A DNA stretch of 64,000 nt from Symsagittifera roscoffensis (lineage: Eukaryota; Xenacoelomorpha; Acoela; Convolutidae): the NCBI RefSeq assembly GCF_963678635.1, contig NC_087069.1, positions 41,871,883 to 41,935,882 of the forward strand, read 5' to 3'. The translations under genes and the position numbers were made by a program. This document shows, one piece after another, positions 1-8,400 of the stretch. The notes below the pieces were generated by a model. It was not told the DNA's origin. It saw only the letters and a list, made by a program, of their open reading frames with translations, and ran no database searches. How positions within the stretch are numbered: position 1 is the first letter of the stretch; the number at the start of each line of letters is the position of its first letter.

Positions 1-1914
1 GACTTGACAAAAGAATTGATGAAGAGATCACACATTGCTCAAGCACACTCGACGACCTATCATCCACAGACCAATGGGTTGGTAGAGAGACAGAACAGGA
101 CACTGGTCAACATGCTCAGGGTGTACTGCTCGAGATACATGACGGACTGGGACAAATACCTGCCACAAGTAGTAGGAGCCTATAATAGTACTCAGCACTC
201 AACGACGGGTATCAGTCCTTTCATGATGTTGACAGGCAGGGAAAGGGCAATGCCTCTAACATTCTTCTACCCGGAGTACGAGGGGAAGAGGACGTCACCT
301 CAAGCATACGTGAAGGAAGCGATCAAAAGACAACAAGAGCTAAACGAGCTATGTCGGAGAAACACGGCGCAAGCGCAAATGAGGCAACGCAAGAAATATG
401 ACGAAAAGATACTAAGAGCAAAGCCATACGAAGTGGGCCAATACGTGTGGGTTTTCCAAAATGTCATACCGCCCAAGGGAACAAAGAAACTACTCAAGAA
501 ATGGAGAGGACCGTTCATGATTACGGAAGTACATCAACAAGGAAGGTTCTATCGCTTGAGTACAGGGCGAGCAGCACATTACGAAAATCTGAAGCCTCAC
601 ATTCCGTCTCCGGAGGACTGGTGCCTGCCAAAAGACATGGAAGGTCTTGAGTACCTGGTGGTGGAACCAGCGTGCGAAGTGAATGAGAAAGGCACTAGAG
701 AGAAAAATGATGGTAATGAGAACTTGAGTTTGGACGACAACGAAAAGATAGAAGTGGAGTCGGATGCAGGTTCATTTGTAGAAGAAGACTGGAACGATCC
801 CGAGCAAAACGAGGTACCGAAGTGGATGGAACCGGATCGACCAACACCACCGGAAACCAGGACGGGCAATCGTAAACGAACAGGTATGAGGTACAATAGG
901 TACGGGGATGACTTCTTGATCGATAAGATACAGCCAGACAAGTTGGGCGATGAACTACTAAGCGCAGGCGAACTGGAGGCCGAAGAGGAATGGCAAGTGA
1001 TTGACGATGGTGGACATTATCCGCAGGATGATTACTCGACGCCAGAATTGGAGACGGATCTCGAGCAGAGTGAAATAGAAAGGAGGGAGAACTCGAACTT
1101 GAGGATTCTAGAGTGGATGCGTGATGTCAAAGACGAGAGCCGCGAAGGACAAAGCATTCAGCAAATCGATGTATCAGCAGCAAATTACATGAAGACAGAG
1201 GACCCTCTTTTCGGATGGACAGCAACAGACAGGCCACTGGACATCCCCAAGGACAATTCAGACCCGACTACATCGACGGGGACGTCGATAAATATTTTTG
1301 TCCGGGGAGTGGGGGTAGGACTTACCCACACCGAAAATTTGATGATAAAGAAGCTCAAGGAAGTGAGGGAAACAAGCGGATTGGAACTGGAGGAAGAAGA
1401 ACCAGAGCCTACCATGGGAAGGAATTTCAAAACGAAATTCGAAATACCCAATGAATACTCAGAGAACATCATGATAACGGATAGCGACTTCATCCTGTCA
1501 AACAGGACCAGCGCGATCTGCATCACGGCGGACATGAGTTTCAAATCAAGATTGGAGGCTGACTTCAAAAGAGAGTACCAGAACGTAGAGTTTCTGTTCA
1601 GACAGAGGCCAGCACTGGGAGGCATAGCAGCGCTTCCACCGTCAGTGGCACAAGTCCCGGGCAAATACCTCTGCTTCCTAGTAACGAGAGTCAACGACAG
1701 AAACACAATTGATCCCGAACACGTGATATTGGCACTGACAAGACTACGTGACTTCATGATTGAAAGAGGAATAGTGGAGGTCTCGATGCCGGTGTACGAC
1801 CCAAACAGGGGCAAACTGAGCTCGAGGGAATTGTATGCTATCCTACATGTGGTCTTTGCAGAAACCGAGATAATGGTGCATCTTCACAAGAAGTACTACT
1901 TGAGCATCGCCTGA
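1..1914 (+). CDS. Ty3/Gypsy-type Pol, C-terminal part: integrase end, GPY/F-like domain, acidic linker, macrodomain-like tail (5' partial)
   Basis: The frame is open at the left edge, so this is the 3' part of a pol gene. It begins in the integrase core: HSTTYHPQTNGLVERQNRTL (nt 46-105) carries the catalytic Glu (nt 85-87), the third acidic residue of DDE integrases. A basic segment at nt 470-600 (KGTKKLLKKWRGPF, then YENLKPH) matches the GPY/F-type C-terminal domain of Ty3/Gypsy (Metaviridae) integrases. Pol normally ends soon after this. Here it runs on for about 430 residues: an acidic, Asp/Glu-rich, probably disordered linker (nt about 640-1440), then a folded-looking tail (nt about 1480-1911). 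The tail's pattern (FKREYQNVEFLFRQ, then a G/A-rich loop, YLCFLVTR and VSMPVYD) resembles Poa1/ALC1-type macrodomains. Integrase inserts cDNA into host DNA in the nucleus; the tail's role is unknown. No break is visible. The integrase call is firm; the macrodomain call is moderate. Confidence 0.88.
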   Translation, partial: DLTKELMKRSHIAQAHSTTYHPQTNGLVERQNRTLVNMLRVYCSRYMTDWDKYLPQVVGAYNSTQHSTTGISPFMMLTGRERAMPLTFFYPEYEGKRTSPQAYVKEAIKRQQELNELCRRNTAQAQMRQRKKYDEKILRAKPYEVGQYVWVFQNVIPPKGTKKLLKKWRGPFMITEVHQQGRFYRLSTGRAAHYENLKPHIPSPEDWCLPKDMEGLEYLVVEPACEVNEKGTREKNDGNENLSLDDNEKIEVESDAGSFVEEDWNDPEQNEVPKWMEPDRPTPPETRTGNRKRTGMRYNRYGDDFLIDKIQPDKLGDELLSAGELEAEEEWQVIDDGGHYPQDDYSTPELETDLEQSEIERRENSNLRILEWMRDVKDESREGQSIQQIDVSAANYMKTEDPLFGWTATDRPLDIPKDNSDPTTSTGTSINIFVRGVGVGLTHTENLMIKKLKEVRETSGLELEEEEPEPTMGRNFKTKFEIPNEYSENIMITDSDFILSNRTSAICITADMSFKSRLEADFKREYQNVEFLFRQRPALGGIAALPPSVAQVPGKYLCFLVTRVNDRNTIDPEHVILALTRLRDFMIERGIVEVSMPVYDPNRGKLSSRELYAILHVVFAETEIMVHLHKKYYLSIA

Positions 1915-1985
1915 GTCGGGTACATGGAGGTATCGAGTCGGGTGTGAGGGAGGAGTCTTGAGTTAGGTACTGGGGTGCGGCGCAG

Positions 1986-2204
1986 GTAAAGGGATCTTAA
2001 GATGTGATTGGCATGACAATTGAATTTTAAAAGAAAGAATTGATGGTGCTAAAACATAAAATGAATCTGCATGTTCTTAAGGGAAATCCAATCGAATTGT
2101 TTTAAGTGATATGTGAATGATAGGATTTTAATCATATGGGTAAAAGGGGGGTCTCTAGGTCAGGAACGTGACATACTAAGTTTTAATGAGCGTTATGTTT
2201 TCAG
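1986..2204 (+). other. Candidate intron in the leader between pol and the giant second ORF
   Basis: The 542-bp gap between the two ORFs contains a good donor (CAG|GTAAAG, intron from 1986), a branch-point-like TACTAAG at 2174-2180 and a pyrimidine-rich acceptor ending TTTTCAG at 2204. Removing it would leave a short leader before the ATG at 2457. Errantiviruses and retroviruses express the third ORF from a spliced RNA; this could be a comparable device, although a splice lying wholly between the ORFs would not by itself remove pol. The signals are seen; the function is inferred. Confidence 0.3.
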
Positions 2205-2342
2205 ATCAAGTTTGAAAAACAAAGTTGAACATCCAACTACACTCAAGCGAGAAACAGAAAAAGAGAATCTTGATTGAACACGCGACAATCCGGATCTACA
2301 GCAAGTGCTTGAAGAGAAGATTTCTAGAGATTTCTTGAATTG

Positions 2343-2422
2343 GGTAATACTTGAGTTGGCAAGGTAATACTTGAGTTGGTAAGGTAATTCTTGAGTTGGT
2401 AAGGTAATTCTTGAGCTGGTTG
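2343..2422 (+). repeat. Four tandem 20-bp repeats in the leader of the giant ORF
   Basis: Four head-to-tail copies of a 20-bp unit (ggtaatacttgagttggcaa and close variants) end 34 bp before the ATG of the 2,959-codon ORF. Each copy contains CTTGAG, the hexamer over-represented through this element. The position in the 5' leader suggests a protein-binding or RNA-level regulatory array, but nothing else supports that. Confidence 0.8.
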
Positions 2423-2456
2423 ACACCTATCTACACACATCCCGAAGTTATAAAGA

Positions 2457-5400
2457 ATGGCAGACCGATTCTGGAACTCTATGCCCACGGCTCTGCAGAG
2501 GCCCACTCTTGACGAGCTGTACAGACGCTTGAGGGACCTGGACCACACCCAGATCGACGAGAGAATGGCGGTGATGTTGAATGCGATCCTCCAGTTGGAG
2601 GACCAGGGCGAGTGCAGGGAGTCTGCGACGGAGGCTGTCTTGATCGTCGGCTACACCACCGAGGGCATATCAAATCGAGCACAGACCAGATGGTTGTCTT
2701 GGAATGCGGATGGAGGAGTAAGGGGCTTTGACTTGGCAAGAAATCCTGGCCTGAGTAACAACACCGAACACGGCGCAGGAGAGTTCCCGCTACCGACGAG
2801 GCCAACAGCCAGATCCACGGGCCAGAGCTCGAGTAAGGTGCCATCGATGTCGCGAGCGCAACAGACGACCGAGGCATATCCGGAGCTGGGAGTCCTAAAG
2901 AGAGAGCTTGAGAAGGCGCTGAAGGAAAGGAATAAGGCGAATCTCGATCGGGATCAGGCGAAGTTGGATAGGGAGAAGCTTCAGCTGGAGAGAGACCAGG
3001 CAGTCGACGAGCGAGATCAGACGTTGAAGTTACTTGAGATGCTAAGGGCGGAACATCAGCAGGAGCTAAAGGTGCGGGAGAACGCCGCGAATCGCGATCA
3101 ACTAAAGTCGGAGTTGGAAAGGATAGAACAACGACAACGCGAGCTTGACGCACAAAAGGGAGCCAGGTCAAACGAACGAGTGGTGACAAGCTCAAGGCCA
3201 GAGTCGCGCATGGAGGTGGATGAAGCTCCCAGGGCTAGAGGACGGTTCAACCTTGACCGCGAGGCCAGGGAACACATGAGTGAAGGGTTGGAGGTCTGGA
3301 TACCGAATGACGCGACGCCCTCCTTGCGCAATCTAGAGACCCAACCTGTACGTCCTCTGATGGATGTGGTGTTACCAGGATATACACCAACCTCGACCTC
3401 GAGCGGCAGTCAGGTGAGTGGCGCCTCATCGCGCCTGAAGGAGTTGGGTGAGAAGTTGCAGCAGCAGAGTCGTGAAAGAACGACAAGGCCAGAGCTTCCC
3501 CTGACTTGGAGGGAACAGCCGGTCAGAAACGTCGTGATCGCGAGCTACAAGAAGAACACAGAGGGGAACTACCACAAGCATAGTCGGCTGGACTGGAATG
3601 CGGAACAGCAAGCCAGGAGGGACTGCTTCCACGACGCAGCCTGGGTGCAGTATCTAGCGCCACCTCGTGTGCCAGAGGGTGCGGTTCACCTGATTATAGG
3701 GGACAGCCTGGTGCGGGTGTTGACCCAGATCCGGTCACATTGGCAGACGGGAGTCTTGAGTTTCGCTGGAGCTGCTACGCCACAGATGTTGGCAACTCTG
3801 GACATGCTAGGAATGACCAAAGTTTACACAGTCACCTTGATGGTTGGGACCAACGACGTGTCGAGAGGAGAAGCAAGGAAAGTGACGAGGCTGTGCGACA
3901 AGATGAGTTGCCTTCTTGAGGAGCTGAGGATCCAAATGGATCCCATCCTGCTGACGATATGCACGGTCCCCTATAACATGATGTTTGATCAACACTCCCT
4001 AGAGATGAACCAGAGGGTGCGGAGCCTGAACAAGGCGATCCGAGAAATACACCGAAACAGTGTGCTTCCTCTCAGGCTGTTGGACGTTGCAGAACGCATG
4101 GAGAACAAGGGATTCCCTGAAGACACCTCGAAAGATGGAATCCATTTCGATAGGCCAAGGGGAGCTGAGTGGCTGAACGACGTCTTCCAGGAACACATAA
4201 ACACGCTAGAAGCGGACCTGCTGGAGACAGCCCAATTCACTTTAGGGCCACCTCCCAACCCACCATTCCTTGCCTCGAGGGCCTTGGCTGGTCGATTGGG
4301 AGCGAGAGTTGATACTAGAGATAGCTCGAGGAGCAATCAGACCCGATTGCAGAGTGCCACACCAATGGAGTCGGGGGAGGTAGAGTCATCAACACCTCCG
4401 GCCTCGGCGATGTCCTCCGTGGTGGTGGCAGATGGCAGGAGAGAAAAGAAGTCTAGGGAGACTACCCGCTTGAGATATCCTGAGAAGGTGAAGGAACTGG
4501 ATCTGGAGACCTTGGAATGCAGACGAGAGTTGGCGGAAACCCTGGGGATCGAACGAGTGTCGCACGAGGATTTGAATAGACATCATTGCATAGACTGGTT
4601 GAAGGCTCATGAGGCGCACTTCTCGAGGGCGAAGTTGATGGAGACCACAGACCTGACGGGAATTCCCACAAAAACGATCATGGGACCCATTAATTACAGA
4701 CCTCTCAAGCTGCTGGGGAGTCCGGGACTTATAGCAGAACCTCCCAAGCACCGAACCAGCATCGCCAGAATCAGGTTGGCAACCCCGGCACAGTTGAAGG
4801 TGGTAGACAAGCTACTCAATCCGGGAGGAACGGGATTGCCAGACGCCGCTTACGAAGGCTCGAAATTGGCGGAAGATCCCAGGTACGGGAAGCCCTGTGG
4901 TGGCACCCAACTGGCCAAAACTCTGGCAGTTTACGATAGAACAGATCCAGCTGCGGCAAGAGTAGTCATTGTGGCGGGATCGGACTTCGAAGGAACGTCT
5001 CCCAAGTTGTTCTGGCCGGAGACTCTGGTATACTCCTTGCCAGGAGCCGAATTGAATCAGATGTTGACTCTAGTGGTAGCAATAAAGTCGGAGATGCCCT
5101 GTGAACCTGAACTGCTATTGTTTGCAGGGATGAATGATCACCTGCACGCGATGGGACTTCTTGAGCAACTAAAGGGGGATGAAATTCCGACATCAAAGAA
5201 GATATGGGAGGCTATTCAGGCGTTATTTGCGGCGATGAATGAGGTACAAGAGAACGTAGCCTCGAGATTTGGGTCCAAGACGAAGGTGGTGTTTACCACA
5301 TCCCCGGGATACGCAAGTATGCCACCCGCCCTACAATTCGTGTACGCGGTCTTGATCCTGATAGCAGAAGGGAGTGAATGGCGGATTCTGATGGCAGCCC

Positions 5401-8400
5401 CCAATCGAGAGCTGGAGCCATTGAACTTGAGGCTTTACAAATCAGAATTGCCGGCGGCATGGGCTGACATATCTCATGCACTGAGGGGCTTTTACGGACT
5501 GGCCGACGTCCTGATTGTATTGGATGAGGTACTCTTGCTAGAGATATCGAACTTTGCTAGACAACTCAAGTTCAGCCCAGTCATCGGGGACGACCACACG
5601 GCGATAAACCAGTTGACGGCCAGCCTGTGGTTCCGGAGTATGGATGTGAAAGTCGCAAATTCCACCAGCAGGACTAGAGGTCCCAGCAACGAGAGAAGAA
5701 ATGTGGTCGAGACGGAGAAACAGTTAGATTCGATGAAATATCGCTTGACTCAAGAGAATGGCTGGTGGCCATTCCTGACACCAAGGCTGGAGAACGTCAC
5801 GAATAAAACGAGGGAGGAAGCACCACTCCTCGTGAAACAAATCTGGAGTTTTCTAGAGAAGCAACTGGAGCTAGCTGAAACGAGAGACATGACGGTGGCT
5901 AGATTTGTCTCGGCCGCCAATGAAGTGACGATTGGAGGATTTTGGAGAGAGCACGCCAACGGCGAATTGAAGACTAGGAGAGATTACGAGATTCTCAAGT
6001 TCTTGAGTCCTTGCTGGGAGAGAGAATTCTTGGCAGGAGTGTTCGGCACCACGGCGACTATCTTCGGAGCCTTCGTGCAGGAGATACTGGGCATGCCCAT
6101 CAGCCTGCTCTTGGCCCTGTATTTGGTCTACCCCAGGTACTTGTTCAACATGGGCCCAGCATACATGTTTAGTCGAGGAGTGGAGACACTTCGAGTTGAT
6201 GGGTATCTGGCACTAATACTCTTGACCCATGGGGAATTGGTGTCGTTTCATCGGTTAATGGAATATGGAGAACCTCTGTCTATGGGGAGAGTCCACACGA
6301 GCACTGAAACCAGCTCCTACAAGTGTGCCGCAGGGTTGAAGACACTGCTGGTGCAATACCTCATGATGCAGAATCGATACATGACGGGTGAAGATGAGAA
6401 CCCAACCTCGAGAGAAGAATGGGAGAAGGCGAACAGAGGGATGCCTCTGTTGACGGACCTGTGCCTGGCAATGAGGTCGGACCCAATGGGGATAATCCGG
6501 GGTCTAGAGGAGGTGGTGACCTGCATCTATGGTCCAGCAGTGACGTACGCGTTTCCGGATCCCCTAGTGATAACGTATCGTCACTCGGTGACGCACTTGA
6601 GTCTCATCAGCGTACTGGATGGTACAGCGCTGAATTGGTGTCAGCAGGAGGTGCTCAGGGCGCGTATGAGCAACACGGTACTCTTCGGAAAAGTGAAAGA
6701 TGCTGAGATGATGGTGTGCAACTTCAGGGGACAAATGCAATGCAGAATGGGAGGCAAGCGAGAGGGCCCCATTGAAATGTATCCAAAGTTTTGGAACCTA
6801 AACCCATTGACGGCCAACGGACGAGAAGTCTTGAGAATCCCCGCCTGGAAGGAGTGCTTTGCACTAGTCAAGAGGGAGCTGGAGGCCATAATGGAGAAAG
6901 AGATCCTACCAGCCACCATGCCTGAGTTCCCGACAGTCAGGAGGATGACCTTGGGAATGAATAGTCCCTTGGTGGTTCCCTCCATAATGGCGAGGATGAC
7001 GGCGGAGGAAATGCAGAAGGATTTCACTGATGGCTGGGACCCCCTGTTCATTGGCTACACGGCGGCGGTCTACTTCCATACCAGCGAGATGAAGATAAAC
7101 TCGTGGACGACGCAAGCGAAAAAGAGTAGAGGTTCGCAGCCCCCAGGGTATGAGGTGAGGAAGGTCTTGAGAACTCTTGAGAAGGAGGGACTTGAGAACA
7201 TGTTGCCCATATGGGATGATGGCAGGATGATCGTGATGGAGGGGCACGTCGCACTGGTGGACGACATGAAATTTGCCACGAGAAAATACAAGGCACCCTA
7301 TGGCTTGGAACAAGTAGAAGTGACACAGGAGGGAACAGAACTAGATGCAGCAGGTCAACTGCATGTAGCCCTGACGGAATATAAAAAGCTGGATCCTACG
7401 ACACCGTCACCACTGTCTGTAGACACGCCTGGAGACAAGAGGAGTGGACCCGTTGAGGATCGATTCAAAAGAATTCTCGAGAGAAGAAGAAATGAATCAG
7501 AGGAAGAGAGTATGGATGAAACTCTCAGTGAAGCTGGAGAAGACATGGAGGTGGGGAATACACCTGAACCAGGGCCATCAGGGGAGGAACTCACCACTCA
7601 AGAGCTGTTGAAAGACTTGAGCGAAGAGAATTGGGCAGATACTGCCACACCACCTCTGAACCCGTCCCCGCGGAAGAACCTAGAGTTGCCATTGGCAGGT
7701 GAGACCTTCAATATGGGGATGTTACTCTTGAGCTCGGAGGAAAGGGGGAAGAACACGTTCGAAGGGAACAGGGACATATTCTTGGGATCTCTCGAGGATG
7801 ACGCTTGGCAGGAGTTCCTGGAGGAATTCAATCGAGAAGTGGGCAGCGAGACGACGCTGGACAAGTTCAAGAAGGAACTGTGGGACGCAGTAGTGAGATT
7901 CGGGGAACCGCTCCTGATAGGAACGGGCCTGGATGAGAAAGCAAGAAAAGAGCTGCTGAACAAGCTAGTGGAGCTGAGGAACGCACGATCGAAGACTAGA
8001 AAAGAGAAATGTGAGGACAGCTCTACTCTGAAACAAAAAACTGTGGATAAAATGGTTGATGATATAAAAAGGGATAAGGTTGGGACTAGTAATATGATTA
8101 AAAGTACAAATATCCTTAAGGCTCGAGCAGGGGGGAGGCAAGAGTTGGAAGGAGTGGATGGAGAGGTCGAATCAATGATGATAGCCACAACACCCTCGAG
8201 CAGAGATGTGAAGACTCGCAAGAGGAAGAGAGAAGTGGAAGGATGGGGTAGTCCTTCAGTGGATGCTGTTTCGGAAGGGAACTTGAGAGAGACGGCGCCC
8301 ATCGTTTTGGCCCGATGCAAGACGGCGGCATACAAGAACAGCTCGGAGCTCAGGAAACCACTTGAAGTAGAAAAGGAAATAGAGGTTTCCACCAGTTCTA

